From positions 8,050,900 through 8,114,899 of the forward strand of contig CM049322.1 in NCBI GenBank assembly GCA_026874595.1: 64,000 nucleotides of DNA, in the 5' to 3' direction. The stretch's first letter is position 1. Each line of letters starts with the position of its first letter. Below, one piece after another: positions 1 to 13,025 of the stretch. The translations under genes were made by a program, and so were the position numbers. The notes beneath the pieces are model-generated. The model searched no databases. It was not told the origin of the DNA and saw only the letters and a program-made list of their open reading frames with translations. Source of the stretch: Sipunculus nudus (taxonomy: Eukaryota; Annelida; Sipuncula; Golfingiida; Sipunculidae).

Positions 1-310
1 AAAAAGATGACTTCCATATAAAACATGTTTCACCAAAACATGTCTCAAAGAGAAACATGTTCAGACACCAAAAGATTGAGACATGTTTCTTGTAACATGT
101 TTTGAAAGTCAAACATGTCATCTTTAAACGTGTCTTGAAACGCGTTTCAGACATCTCGGTTTTAAAACACCAGGGACTTGAAACATGTTATTGTCTCGTT
201 TTTCGAAACACCAAAAAGACGTTTTAAAAGGTGACGTGTCTTAAGACGTGTTTCAGACGTCTCGGTTTTAAAACACCTGTGGCTTGAAACATGCAGCTGT
301 CTCACTCTCG
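1..310. repeat. Left subterminal repeat array of the CACTA element
   Basis: About fifteen copies of a 9-12 base motif of the form AAACRYGTTTC, in both orientations, alternate with AAACACC words. The same words recur at the other end of the element. In plant CACTA elements such arrays are the binding sites of the accessory protein; that role here is inference. Confidence 0.8.
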
Positions 311-1552
311 AGAACACGATTTAAAAGCTAAAACTCATGATAAAATTATTGTTTATTTATGCAAGTTAACGCTGCGTGATAATGTGTTTGCAGCATCTAT
401 AAATATACATGTACCATCATACGTTATTATGTAAATCATCATATGAACAAAAGCAGAAGCCATTATATTCATTGTGTGGCTTGTATATGCCTAACAGAAG
501 TACATGCATGGATACATACTCAATGAACAAACTAACAGAATTTCCTTCAGAATAACATTTCTGATTTTTTTTAAAACTAATCTATAATATTGGTAAGTTA
601 TTGAGCCCACAATAAGGCAAATACAGTAATTACTGATGCATCATAAGAATTAAACATTTTACCTCAAAGTATTACATGGAAATAATGTTTTTTAAAGTGT
701 GATATGGATGTAAATTAAACATATGTTTTAGTTGCTTCTTGCAATGATGAAAATCTTAATAAATAGTCACATAACAAAGGAAAATCATCCCTTTTTACTG
801 AATGTCCATAACAGTTACAAAAATGGTAAAACGTTTATCTACCTTTGACTAACTCTATTAATATAAACATATGAAAAAAGATATACAGATAACTTTAAGA
901 TAAAGTGTATCAATTTATCTATTGTAAAGACCGTCCTATGAAAGAAATCTTGAAACTGAACTACTTTGATTTTATGAAGTTGAAATTAGCATGAAATAAC
1001 AATCCCTTTGCATTAAAAAACTTGCTTAATCACTACAAACAAACTTATCAAACCAGAATGTAATGCCTGATATACACCATACATTCATCTTAAAGACTCC
1101 ATGAATCTTTTTAAAGACATGCCTTAATTGTGGTTAGTTAAATCACTATAACAGTATAAAGATTAAAATATCGACTTGTTTTTATACTATAATTAATCCA
1201 AACTGTGCCCCCAGTTTCTATAACACTACACATCAGGACAAAGTTATTCCATATCAACCACTTCTGTGTAACCTTAAAGTGCTTTTTACATCTGAATGCA
1301 TCTGAACTGTTGGCCATATATCCACTTTAACACAGTACTTTCAGGATGCAAAAGATAAAACACTAGTCAGCATACAACAAGGGATGTATTTTAACTGATG
1401 TATAAACTGATGTAAACAGCATCCACATGCTTTCAAGGTGCAAATGAAAAAACATCAGCAAAGAACACTGAATTTATTTCAAGTCTCTTTTTATTTGACC
1501 TGTCGACTGTATATAAAAAAGTAGTACTTCCAGGGAGAAAATGAATCAAGGG
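311..1552. other. AT-rich non-coding interior of the CACTA element
   Basis: Lies downstream of the last exon of the SAMD3-like gene. No coding frame, RNA gene or repeat was recognised. Confidence 0.5.
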
Positions 1553-3409
1553 ACCTATGAGCCACGGCGCTCAGCTGAAGTTTGAAATTTTAGCAAATGC
1601 AAAACATGATGATTTCTATTGTAATGTTTTTCATATATATAAGCATTAGAATAGCTAAGAGAAAATGGCCCTCCTACTTGGTCATAGTAAAGTTCTAAAT
1701 ATATGATTGCAAAACTAATACTTTGGCAAGACTGTCATGAAGAAAAACAGTAAAAGTTTTGGGATACTTTGATGCATAAGTAAATTTACAGATGGACAGG
1801 CGACTGGATAAAACGGACTGATAACATTATTTCACTTTCACGAGAATTTAGTTTATAATAAACCCTATTTTTTTCAGCATATTCACTATTTCCAGTCATA
1901 GTTTTCATCAGATTAATTTTTTTAATTGACAAGTTTCTAAATTTGTAATAAAAAGGATCTAAAAATATGTTAAAATATCAGAATTGTAAGTTGCATTATT
2001 ATTTATCCAGAGTTAAGCTCACATCAGGTCATATTATGCACACATATATTTTATTAATTTTAAATCACAAATGTTCAAACTGAATTTAAAGAAAATATGC
2101 AATAACATGGCACCTTCAAGATTATTCCTTGAATCACAATTTACAAGTTTTGTACATAGGAGTTTTCAGTACAAGTTTAATTTTATTCATTGAAATAAAA
2201 AGGTTCAGTAAAGTTGATTAAATAAAAACATCTTTTTAAATGAAGTATACACACTGTTGGTTGAATGAGGGACAAACAATATCATGCTAATTACTGTCTT
2301 AGCTATAATTTAATTATTACTGGAATTAATATCCAATTTCACACCTGGTGAAGTTTTTCTCTTCTAAAGTAAGGAATTTCTTATCTGATGAACATCCACA
2401 CTTTTATAGCAATACACCACTTTGTGGACACAATTAAATGTACACTTTAATCATTGTAACCAGGGTGGTACAATACAAAATCTAAAATGTAGCATAGCCT
2501 AGAATACGAATGAAAACAATACAGAAAATTATAACATTCATCTAGCTAATGCACCATCTGGTGGGGGGGGGGGGGGGGAGGGGGGGGAGGTTCAGGGCAG
2601 AGAAGAAGCCTGCAAAGAGGGGAAACTGGCCAAGCTGAGCCAAGGCAAGCTGCCTTGAGTGGATTACATAACACAGGTGAAGGCTGTACTAGGTGGGCTT
2701 GATGTTAACAACACTTGACATGGTGTATAAAAGCTACTCTTTTCCATTTATTACTTTGAAATTTCAGATTTTAATAAATTAAATTATGTATATATGCTGT
2801 GAAAATTAAATCAACAGAGCTTACAGGGGAAAATTGTGCCAGGGCCAAAATTTAAGGTATTGATTTTTTATTTATGCTAATAACTTTAAAAAATTGCAAA
2901 ATTTAGATCTTCTTTTTGGTAAACAATTGGACCTTGATTAAATAAAGTTATATCCCTGAAAAAAAGTATCTAGCTTCAGCAATTCTTATGTTAAGTGAGT
3001 AAATATATTTCCTGATTTTTAAAAAGTGCATTATGTTTGGGCGTATAACTTCAATAAATTAAGTAATACTGAACCAATTTTTGGTTTGAACACAGGAAAT
3101 GTATGGAATTAAAAATATGCATATTAAATATGATGTAAAACAGATCAGTGGTTTTGATATTAGGCAGTCTTGAAGTGTATCAATAGGTTTTTAATGGAAA
3201 ACATAGGTATTTCCTTAATATCTCAAAGGAACAAAGTCCTAATGACCCAATTTTTGGCATGGTAGGAGATTTTGGGGACATCTAACTGTATGCAAAATTT
3301 TGGATTTGTAGCTCCAAGTTTCAAAATGTGCCCTGTTAATGGATGGATGGACAAACGATGGACAAAGGACCATGACTATAGCTCAGATGACTTATAGTCA
3401 GCTGAGCTA
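1553..3409 (-). repeat. Hairpin-ended dispersed repeat, reverse orientation, possibly one long copy
   Basis: The right edge (3379-3409) is the 31-base hairpin of the family: arms TAGCTCAGATGACT and AGTCAGCTGAGCTA around TAT. It is preceded by ATGGACAAAC-type text matching other copies. The left edge (1553-1576) carries the other family end, CGGCGCTCAGCTGA. Internal words such as TTAGGCAGTCTTGAAG (3161-3176) recur near 10302-10317, within the copy at 10275-10552. Whether one element spans the whole interval is inference. Confidence 0.5.
2563..2590. repeat. Poly-G tract
   Basis: Sixteen Gs, one A and a further G run. It is one of several long G or C runs in the window, and a G-quadruplex could form. 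Confidence 0.9.
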
Positions 3410-3806
3410 ATAAAAGTGTAAAACTTTTCTGTTCAAAGGAAGCATTACTGATTTATTAATATAAAAATTGGATACTTTTCAAGGGTCGTTTTTACCAGCA
3501 GCTGTTAGTTTTTCATTGATTTACTATAAATCACTATGCTCATACCAAAATAAAACATCGATCTAACTGACTAACTTTACAAAATATGAAAAACAAGTTT
3601 TAATATGCTTTAATAATGTAAAGTGTTTAACATCAATAAAAAATCCTGAACTACTCCTCATAACTTTCAAATACCAGAAATCATGCCCTAATCAATATAA
3701 AATTGCAATTTCAGCACTGCTGCAAACTACTAATAACACAGGTTTTTATCACACTGTAATCTAAGCATCAGGTATTATAGGGTAGAGTCAATGAGTTGTA
3801 ATGAAG

Positions 3807-6800
3807 TCATTTGAGCAGAGCCACAAACTGCTTATAACCTGTAGACTTGTCCTTCATGGGAACCTCTTCTTCAAGGCAGTTTTCTTGAAGCAAATTCAAC
3901 AGTTGCATGTTGGGTAGTGGATATGTGAGGTTAAGGATGTAATACCAACCCAGTAAAAGAAAGCACGTCTCCCACACACATCCTTCCTTGATCAGATTGA
4001 TCTGTTTTCCATCTCCCAAAATAACGCTTGATCGGACCTCTCCTTTATCAACAATAAAAACTGAACTCGGTTCCTCACTGGTAACTGATGTTAGAGAGTT
4101 CTGTGATACTTCCTCCTGAAAAAAAAAAAAAAACTGTGAATGCAACAAGCAACAGAAGTCACTTTCTGAGTCACCTGGGCTATACTATTGGCCCTTTCTG
4201 TGTCAATCATCTGTTAAAAGGGCATACACCTGATTACTACAATATTAGGCATAGCATAATCAAACTTGTAAATAGAATTCTATATTTTGCTGATCACAAA
4301 TTTTCAGGAAGTGTTTGCATACATAATATGATGTCTGTAAACCAACATCTCAGGAATGGCTGCAGTTATGAGAACCTAATTGTATCAGCCAGAACAGAGT
4401 TTTGCGGATACCATGTTTTCAGTCAGATGTCGCTGCCGCTTAGGTTTCACGAGAACTCATCTGTAACCACTGGGCAGATTTTTTTAAAATTCGGAATTAT
4501 GATGGGGTCACGTGAACTGCTGCGCCCTCATTTTTGACTGACCTTTGACCTTTCCCCTCCGCCCAGCATCCATTTGTGCATCTGTTTCCACACATAAACC
4601 CACATATCTCAGGAACCGTTTGACCGATCAGGCTAAATATTTTGCACAAATGTAGCCCTTGGATATCTTTACAACATATACTAAAAATGGTGGTGCCACC
4701 TGCAACAATTTTTGCGCAGCATTGATCTGTTCGTCTGCCTTGGGATAAAATCACTCATATCTCTGCATTGGTTTGACTTATCCACCGGAAATTTTGCATG
4801 TGTATTCATCCTGGACAGCTTTCTTGATTTTATGACAGGTGGCGCGACCTACATTCATATTTATGCTGCAGACATCATAGCTCATATCTTGGGAACTGTT
4901 TGACCTATTGGGCCAAAATTTGCAAGTGTTCAGACCTCACATAGCTCTTTATCATAGTCAAAACTGGTGGCTCCACCTGCAACCATTTTTGCACAGCTTC
5001 CATCTGTTCATCTGCCTTGGGATAAAATCACTCATATCTCGGCAGTGGTTGACATATCTGCCTAAAATGTTGCATGTTTATACATCTATGATGGCATTTC
5101 TCGATTTTTTGGCAGGTGGCGCAACCTACAAACACATTTTGGCTGCAGACATCCATGCTAATATCTCAGGACTGGTTTGACATATCTCCCTGAAAATTTG
5201 CATATGTATAGATCTACATAGCTCTTAATCGTACACAAAATTGGTGGCTCCACCTGCCACTACTTTTGCTCAGCGTCCTTCTGTTTTTCTGCTGTGTGAT
5301 GAAATCACTTACAAGTAGTGGTTTGACTTATCTGCCTAAAATTGTGCATATGTATAACTTGGACAGCTCTCTGGATTTTGTGGTAGGTGGCGCAACCTAC
5401 ATACACACCTCGATCTATTTCCCCTTCCCACTCCATCCATGCATCACTTCACCAGTCCGACTCTGATTTTGGCAGACACATTTAGTCGCTTGTCAACTAC
5501 CTGTATTCTAGTTTTACAGGATATTGATCATTTGAACAACAGACAGTGCCACCTATGTAAGCCTTTCTTTCTGTGAGCTGAGGCTGAAAGGGGCCCTTCT
5601 AAGAGTCTGAACAATTGTAACCAATCACTCTGTTCCAAAATTAGGACTCATGTATCCAAGGTTTAAAAGTATATCTGCTTATCACAGCAAATCTGAGATC
5701 AGTCTTTAATTATTTATTACTGTAGGGCTCTATAGCCAGAGCAGGCTTTGTTTTGGCCAATATGATGAGAGACTTGCTAACGAAATAAAAATTACAAGAA
5801 CAAATTACATATTACATGTATACTAACGATTCATAGAGATATCACCAAGTCCAATATATATACATGATTTGCATTGTTGAAAAGCTACCTGTTTAGAACT
5901 TCATACTGTGTTCAGAACCATGAGTACTCGACTGAGACTTGGGGTGAAGCCACCAGAGTACATTAGTACCCACTACTACCAATTTAACCCTCCTGTTATC
6001 TGTAATGGTATATTTCACTCCCAGATTTAAACCACTTTGTGGAAGTGCCACTTATGCATGCCTACAGCTGAAATGGTATTTTCAAGTTTACAATTTTATT
6101 TCATCGTTATTTATTACCATGTTCTATTTAACAAGAACATTACACCCCTTGAGTCTCTTGATTCTTCAAATGCAGCCTAGTATCATGGCTCATGGGCATT
6201 GTGTATGATCTAATGTAACTCCCAATGTGTTTATGCAAAGAAGAATTAATCACACAAGTCTTTTCTGTTGATTATTTTGTAATGAGGCAATTAACTGCCA
6301 AGCATAAAATCTATAAATTTTGGATTTGTTCATTCCACACATGCATTTTGCATTTTGATCAGATATAGCAACAAAAGATAGGCCTCTGGTTTACTCACGA
6401 CAAAGTAGAAGAAATGATTGGGCTAGTCAAGGAGGAATGTTTATATATTATACTGGCCCAACAGAGCAATGGAAAATTTGCAATAAATATATGAAAGAAG
6501 ACAACAATGGACCCAAAGATTTTAAGTTATAATTATAATGTATTAAACGGTAAAGTTAAATGGAATTGCTAGATTTCAAATGACATAATGCAAGTACAGA
6601 TCGCTAATAAACTGAAAAGGCAATGAAAGTCTAGCTCCCCCCCCCCCCCCCATACAATAAAAAACTGAAGCATACACAGATGGACGGACAGAACGACAGA
6701 CGGACAACTGACTATGGACCATTGCTTAAACTCAGTTGACTTATAGTCAGCTGAGTTAAACAGCTAGATATAGGGTAATCAGAATAAGCACAGGTAAATG

Positions 6801-8729
6801 CAAAAAACATATAATACAACTTACAGATTTTAGGATTTTTATCACTTCCTTCTTTCTTTTTCTTCCTCTGTGGGAAACACGTGCTTCTGCAATTTTAAGG
6901 AGCTCCAACATGGTTGCTTCTTTTTTAAGGTCACAGCCAGTGTTTTGGAAATTTTCCATTTTTCTCATGAATTCCATAAAGTTTTCTTTGAAACTTTCTT
7001 CTTTGTATCCAAGCATTTCCATTTCAAGTTTTGTACAAACAGTGTCCTCTAGCCAAGGATATTCAATCAATACTGTGCTGAGTGTAATTTGTGTTGATGG
7101 CTTACTATGTATCCAATCTTTACGATGTTCAAATGTTTCCCTTTGCCATTTTTTCACTTTCTCCATGTCTGGTTGAACTTTCATTTTTTCTGCCTTTAAT
7201 TTCTGAATAATATCTTCCACCTCAAGCTCCTCTTCTTCTGTTTGAGAAGCTTCTTCCTCCAAATTTGCTGTTGACAAGAGCTTTGGTTTTTTTGCTGGGT
7301 ATTCATCACAAGCTGTATTAAATTTCTTCATTTTTTCCTTTCGACGATTTCTAGTGTTCCTTATTTTAGCAGATAATTTTGTGTTAAAGAACTGCCAACT
7401 GCTTTTTCCCTCCATTATCAAAAGTGGGTATTTTATTGTCATCGTTTTCCCTGTGAAAAGAAAAGTCAAGAAAACTTGTATCAGTCTTACCCAACAAATA
7501 AGTCCTGAAATGAGTTCTAAATGCATATGACTAAGTTCAGCTTCTGATAACTCAGCTAAAATTCAATGAATCAGAACCATTTGAACAACTTTGAATAAGA
7601 ACCACTAAAGAATCATTCCTGTGTGATATTAAACCTGTGCAACAGTTCATGAGATAAAAGGTAACAGATTTTGCACAATATATGCAAACATAAAAAGTCA
7701 TAACATTTCTTAATCAGTAAAATTCAGAGTCTTGTGGATTCAGGAAACATTATTTTAAAAGAAGAAAGCAGCAGGGGTTTTAAAGATAATTGGTAAAAGG
7801 AGGATGCTGGATGTGTGGACGGACGGACAGATGGACACAGGCCATTTTAATAATCCTCCTTCCTAGAGTTAGGGGGACTAATTATGCTCCTTAATCAGGT
7901 TTTTTTTCATACCATACCCCACAGGTAAAGAAATATTCTTCGGCTCCTTAAACTTAGAGACATCACACTGAACAACAGTTTAAAACTGGATCAAATAAAC
8001 ATATGGAACAATAACTTTGTTCTCCAAGCTCAGTCTAAGCAAAGTTCCAACAGTAAAGGCCTTTTAGTTTATGTGAATGATAACATAACCTAAATAGCAC
8101 CAATGAGTGAAAAATAAACCCTTTTGGCATATTTATGTTCACACAGTTACCTATACCTATGATCTTAGCTGCTGTGGAAATGAAATTTTATCAAAGGTCT
8201 GTGACAGATGTCATATTTATTACAAGCTTTTCAATATAACTTTAAATCATGTAGACTATAGTTTACATCCTCAAAATAGGAAACTACAGATAAGAACTTG
8301 AGAACCTTAGGAACTTAAAGCTATAGATGGAGTCCATTAATGGCAGTATGGGGGAAATAAAACATGTTAAGTGAAAATGTAACAGAGAAACATCAAAGAG
8401 AACAAGAGTAAATCTTTTTGTGGTATTTGTGGACAAAATAACATACCAATGTTTTCATATGACTGCTTAGCCCTTTCTGAACTGGTGGGACAGAGAGGCA
8501 TGTAGAAACCTGCAGCTTCCTCTATTATTTGGTTGTAAACAGCAAGAACCCTTGATTTGTCATTCCCATTCAGCACAGATGAAACAGGCCCAGAAAACTT
8601 TGGTAACGGGGCTGGGTACGGAACTACAGGCAGATCTTCAAGTTTCTCAGTTGATGCTGTCACAGGAAGACTTGGCCCTGCTTTGGGGAAGTGACTGGGT
8701 TCAGATTGAAGCATGTTATCTTCAAACAC
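3807..8729 (-). CDS. SAMD3-like CACTA accessory protein, three exons visible
   Basis: Exons are 8729-8447, 7450-6825 and 4115-3807, on the minus strand. Each junction has good signals: acceptors CTACAG, TTCACAG and TTTCAG, donors GTATGT and GTAAGT. Phases fit exactly (0, then 1, then 0). The product reads ...SYENIGKTMTIKYPLLIMEG, then a basic and acidic coiled stretch (KKPKLLS... EEELEVEDIIQKLK), then a C-terminal block GWYYILNLTYPLPNMQLLNL before the stop. From memory of the family, this order matches animal proteins named SAM domain-containing protein 3-like: KYP-L-W motif, R/K-rich linker, and a late LNLSYP block. These occur beside EnSpm transposases. The first visible exon begins in phase 0 without its own obvious ATG, so the N terminus probably comes from the upstream SAM exons. 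It may bind the subterminal repeats as TnpA does in plants; that is inference. Confidence 0.72.
4480..5470 (-). repeat. GGTGGCGCCACC-type tandem array (reverse orientation)
   Basis: Four to five degenerate units, each with a 'CATATCTC... TTTGACCTAT... TTTGCA... GGTGGC(G/T)CAACC' pattern. They match the array at 30412-31320 in the opposite direction, down to the shared end (TCACGTGAACTGCTGCGCCC here). It sits in the intron between the last two exons of the SAMD3-like gene. Confidence 0.8.
5471..6636. other. Intronic AT-rich DNA
   Basis: Intron of the SAMD3-like gene. Nothing recognised; a poly-C tract follows. Confidence 0.5.
6637..6757 (-). repeat. Poly-C tract followed by end of a hairpin-ended repeat
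   Basis: Fifteen Cs (6637-6651). Then GATGGACGGACAG text and a hairpin with arms ACTCAGTTGACT and AGTCAGCTGAGTT (6730-6757), the family end in reverse orientation. Confidence 0.75.
7527..8446. other. Intron of the SAMD3-like gene
   Basis: The intron runs 8446-7451; this entry covers its part beyond the coding exon. A short GGACGGACGGACAG repeat fragment lies at 7818-7840. No other feature was recognised. Confidence 0.5.
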
Positions 8730-9058
8730 CTGTAGAATAGTAAATCATTTGAATATAATTATGACAGTTTAAGTCTTGTTGTTGGTAATGACAATATAAA
8801 GTCAGGGAATGGACAGAGAGAAACAGATATGATCCATTTTATTTTTATAAGGTTATTCCATTCCAATTATAAGTAATCCTTATCTGCTTCTTTTACCTGA
8901 CAATCGGACATTCTACAGCCTCTTTAAAAATAACAACACACACTGGAAGACTACCTGTATATAAAGTATAAATGCCTGGAATGAGACCAAGTGACATTGG
9001 TTATATAATGGAGTAGATGCATTTTTCAATGTGTTTTACCCTGAAGATAATACTATAT

Positions 9059-9340
9059 TTAATAACATATATTGATAGTGAACATGCTTTTGGCTAACAT
9101 GGGATCCATAGGACACAGTGCTCTGCTGAAATTATCTAGGAGGGTAATAAAATCCTGGCCTAGCATTTTAGTAATTTGTGTGGAAATCCTGCAATTTCTT
9201 GGCAATATTGTCTGCATAGCATGTGTTCTTTCTCTCAGTTGTCTGCTGATCAGCATGTCATATTTAACAGTAACATGAAGTACTGTTGCTCTTGCACCTA
9301 TGCTGGCATCATGAATGATGAATACCCTTTTATCTAGTTT
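9059..9340 (-). CDS. Candidate alternative terminal exon, unknown product
   Basis: A 94-codon open frame (93 residues plus TAA) begins right after a fair splice acceptor (TTGTCTACAG, 9350-9341) and lies between the transposase and the SAMD3-like exons. It starts KLDKRVFIIHDASIGARATV and ends LAKSMFTINICY. The frame is phase 0, so it could be joined to the phase-0 donor of the SAM exon at 13026. No family was recognised and no internal donor was found. It could be chance open sequence; the opposite strand also has a 68-codon frame here. Confidence 0.3.
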   Translation of the reverse strand, partial: KLDKRVFIIHDASIGARATVLHVTVKYDMLISRQLRERTHAMQTILPRNCRISTQITKMLGQDFITLLDNFSRALCPMDPMLAKSMFTINICY

Positions 9341-9399
9341 CTGTAGACAAAAATACAATCCTTGTGAAAATAATATTCTTTCAGCAAACATAGCATCAT

Positions 9400-10270
9400 A
9401 GCATTAACATTTATAGATCAAACATACTGACTGCAAAGTTCAGAAGAGCAACACTGTCAAAAACAGATTGTATATTTTTTCTACACACACCCATACAATG
9501 TGGAAATAAAGTATAATTTATTTCATTAACATATAGTACTCTTTACTTTTATTTATATTTTTAATCAGTTTAACACATTTTAACAAAGGGAAACAAGTTA
9601 TCTGCAGTAAGGATAATGCTGTCGTTGGTAATTTATGACCAATATTTCTAAACAAGTATTTACACAATTCGCACCGTTCATTCTTTTGTGAGAGATCAAG
9701 CTATGAATGAGATCACATCATAAGAAATGAAATGATGACAATGTTATAACGTGACCACTGAAGATGATGCTATGATAACTGGAACTGACAAATAAAGAAA
9801 GAAAGAGCAGTGAGCCTGACATTAGACAGGACCTCTTTTTGTCTACATAAATTTCCATTTACAGTAAATGATGTTCTAAAAAATTTCAGGGAACTCATGT
9901 AGATCCTCCTGAAAACAATGCACCATGGAAGAATTAAATTGTATCTCTGTTGGCAGAGAAATTTGCCAATGATAAATTTGGAAAACCTTTTTGCTTGAAA
10001 TAAATTAAAATCAATGACTTCTATAATTCACAAAGTCAGATCTGATCTTTGGTATACACTAAGATCTAGAGCAAAATTAATAACGTCCTCAAATAGTTTT
10101 TATAACTCTAACATGTAAATTATTAACTTAGTGCAATCTAAATTTACTTCATATCTTTCCTACTTTTTTGGACTAGTACAACATATTACAGTCAGTAACC
10201 TCTACAAACAATGCAATATTGATTTAATTATCATCACAAACATGGACAATATACTGAAAACCCTTCACGG
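9400..10270. other. Non-coding interior of the CACTA element
   Basis: AT-rich sequence between coding modules. No gene or repeat recognised. Confidence 0.45.
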
Positions 10271-10274
10271 AAAC

Positions 10275-10552
10275 TTGATGGAAAAAAAATGTGGTTTTAA
10301 TATCAGGCAGTCTTGAAGAGTAACAATTAGACATTCATGTAAAATGGAGATTTCTTTTGATTGCATGACGGCATTAGGTCCCAGTTACCAATTTCATGTA
10401 TGGTAATAAACAGTTTTTGTATGCAAAAGTTCAAGGTGGTAGCTTTACTGGTTTAGTTTGTGCGCAGTTAATCAATATCTGGTTGGATGGACAGACAGAT
10501 GGACAAAGGGTCATTGCTATAGCTCAGATCACATATGGTCAACTGAGCCAAA
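10275..10552 (-). repeat. Short copy of hairpin-ended repeat
   Basis: Contains ATCAGGCAGTCTTGAAG (shared with 3160-3176), then GATGGACAGACAGATGGACAA and the hairpin region ATAGCTCAGATC...GTCAACTGAGCC. Lies just downstream of the transposase stop codon. Confidence 0.7.
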
Positions 10553-10600
10553 AAAAAAGCAGATTTGAAATAATCTGATTTACAATATTTACATTTATAA

Positions 10601-13002
10601 TCATGGCTCCACATATGGTGCAGAGATGATGACAACAGTGTGGTATTCCTCATCTGTATGGAAGCACAAAGCAGGCCAAGGAACATCCAGTTGTCCTGGG
10701 TCTATGGTGATGCCCTCTCCTCCATTGAAAGAAACGTTATAAACATTTTTACTTTCAATATATGTAGAACACTTGTGCCTTTTCCCATACATGACCACCT
10801 TTTTGGTAAGACTGGAAACATATATTTCTGATATTTGAGTAAAAATGCAGTGATCTGCCCCTTCAGACCAAATGACAACCACAGAGCCAGTTTTGTATGT
10901 TACACCAGATGTTCTCACACAGCTGGAGAGAAACCACTGTTCAGCTTGTGCATCAGGTATGTTTCTGATATAATCTGGAAGAGGAACATATTTCCCCATA
11001 CTTGTTACTGGGCTGGGATTCAGAAAACTTGGGTTCTCAAACTGATGTAAGCACATCCACTGCTGGTGACAATATGCCAATGTCTTAGGAATGTTTTTGA
11101 AGTTTCTGTATTTCTTGCGTTTAAAAATTTGATTTTTTCCTTCGAATCTCATGCACCAATGTGCTCGAAGTGGACCAAACTTCTGAAGCTGCTCAGGGAG
11201 ATGAACCATATAGTGGATTTTGGGGATTGTTGCATAATCTGGATACAGAACTGGAACCTGTGAGATGAATTCTGCCACAAGCTGTTTCAGCAAATTTACT
11301 GTGATTACATCTGCCACTGGTGATGTTACTAGTGTTTGTATTTTCAGAAGTACAATGAAGTGTTGCCATCTTGTATAATCCTTGGGAACAAAGTTTCCTA
11401 TGAACAATGGAAGCAAATGAGAAAAGTACTGCATCTGGCTTGCAGTCTGCCTAAGTTTAGCTGATTTGAGTGACATTTGATCTACCTGATTAGGCTTCAT
11501 GGGCACTGATCCAGATTCATTCACCTTTTCAAGAGCATTATTTAAGTCTGCTAGACTGAAAAAATGTTTCTGAATACAATCTTTGAGAAGTTCTTTAATA
11601 ATGTACATGGATATACCCTCAAAAAATATGTGCATGGGGTCATGAAGTAGGCATTTGGTAATGTCAAATTCTGGAAGCCCCATTAAAACTGATCTTGTGT
11701 TTACTCCATATTCTTTAGACCAATATTGTCTGGCTTGTGGCGTTAGAGCCTCTGATAAAATTTCACACTCCTGGGTATGCCTCTCTAGATGACGCAATGT
11801 ACAGTCATCATGCACAATTAGATTTGTAATTTGATCCTTTGATGCATAGCAGGACATGCAAATTCTGTGTGAAAGACCCACTCCTGCTTTGAAACCTCCT
11901 ATTGTATGCAATGCCAGATTGTCCCCACTAAATGTGAGCAGCTTGCCATAAAGAACCCCAAGGCCATCCACATTTATCCCATTGCTGTACAGTTCTTTCA
12001 ATCCTCCAGTAAAATCACTTAAGATATCATTCATCCCAAATGATTTAATGTCTTTTGTTTTAGCCAAACCAACAAGCTGTATGCAGTGTAGCTTAGACCT
12101 ATATTGCTGTGGTATATTCAGTAATTGCCAGTAGAAGACTCCAATTTTGTGTTTTTTTGTATGAACCCCAACAGGATTTGCAATTTCGAGGTCATCATAA
12201 TAAGCCCCAATCCAAAGCTGACACTCTTTCTCTCTTGTAACACTGAAAGAGTCACCATCATAAATGTCTCTCATTTATCATCCCTGCTTTTATAGTTTTC
12301 TATTGGTTTAATACATTCCCTAACTTCAGGGATCTTTAACAAGGACCTCAGATTGTCCAAAAATGGCACAACATATCCTTGAGCTTTTACCTTGACCATC
12401 CTTCTGTTTTTTTTATTCCACTTCATCCTTGTTCCAACTGTTAGTTCAATAGGTTCCAGCAAATTTAGTGTCTCCCTGAAATATTTCTGCTGTTGCCATT
12501 CAGAATTCAAAGGGGCTATCATCTCTCCTGAGATTTTTGAACAAATGTTACTTATATGAGCCTCACTTATCTCATCACTTTCTTGGATAGTTTCACAAGT
12601 CTCTTTTACAACTTGTTGTACTAAATCAGAACATGATGATACTACTTCTTGAAGTCCAGCTTGACACAAATTATAATGGGCTTTAAGCTTTAACAGCAGG
12701 AGTCCAAGCAGTGATGTAGTTGCTAACTGGTCAGCAAGCTGATCATCTGTCAATCTGACATTTTCTAAAACATCACTGTCCACTTGTTCAATATTACTGC
12801 TTGGATCCTGGACAGAACTGTGGTTTCTTTTAACATGTTTCCTAAAGGAATTGTAGTTTTTATATGATGCTCCACATTCTACACATGACACATTAAAATA
12901 AGGGTGGGTTTTGTGTCTCTCAATTATGTGATGCGACAGCAATGGTTTAAGAGTAAATTGACAAGGACACAATGTGCACTGGAACAGTGGCTCCATTTCA
13001 CC
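10601..13002 (-). CDS. CACTA/EnSpm transposase: C2H2 zinc fingers plus DDE core, split by a frameshift
   Basis: The exon opens at 13002 after a TTTCAG acceptor, in frame with the SAM exon. Two textbook C2H2 fingers follow the first Met: C-x2-C-x12-H-x4-H at residues 7-28 and 38-59. This first frame of 241 codons after Met ends at TGA 12273-12271. A second frame of 557 codons starts with an overlapping ATG (12274-12272). It carries the core of the animal EnSpm (tnp2-like) transposase: YYDDLEIANPVG with D27/D28, FSGDNLALHTIGGF with D118, and HDPMHIFFEGI with D211 and E218. The family is normally one continuous protein here (finger region, then 'DI.DG..F', then 'YDD.E..NP'), so the overlap looks like a one-base frameshift. 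A coupled stop/start is the alternative. The protein would cut and rejoin element ends in the nucleus. Confidence 0.85.
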
Positions 13003-13025
13003 CTGAAAGGATAAGACTAAATTAC

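Noticed and set aside
4088-5466. Several plus-strand frames of 60-149 codons
   Set aside because: They overlap the SAMD3-like exon in antisense or sit in the tandem array; no domain.
9072-9278. 68-codon plus-strand frame MIVNMLLANMGSIGHS
   Set aside because: Antisense to the minus-strand candidate exon, which has the better splice signal. Neither is proven.
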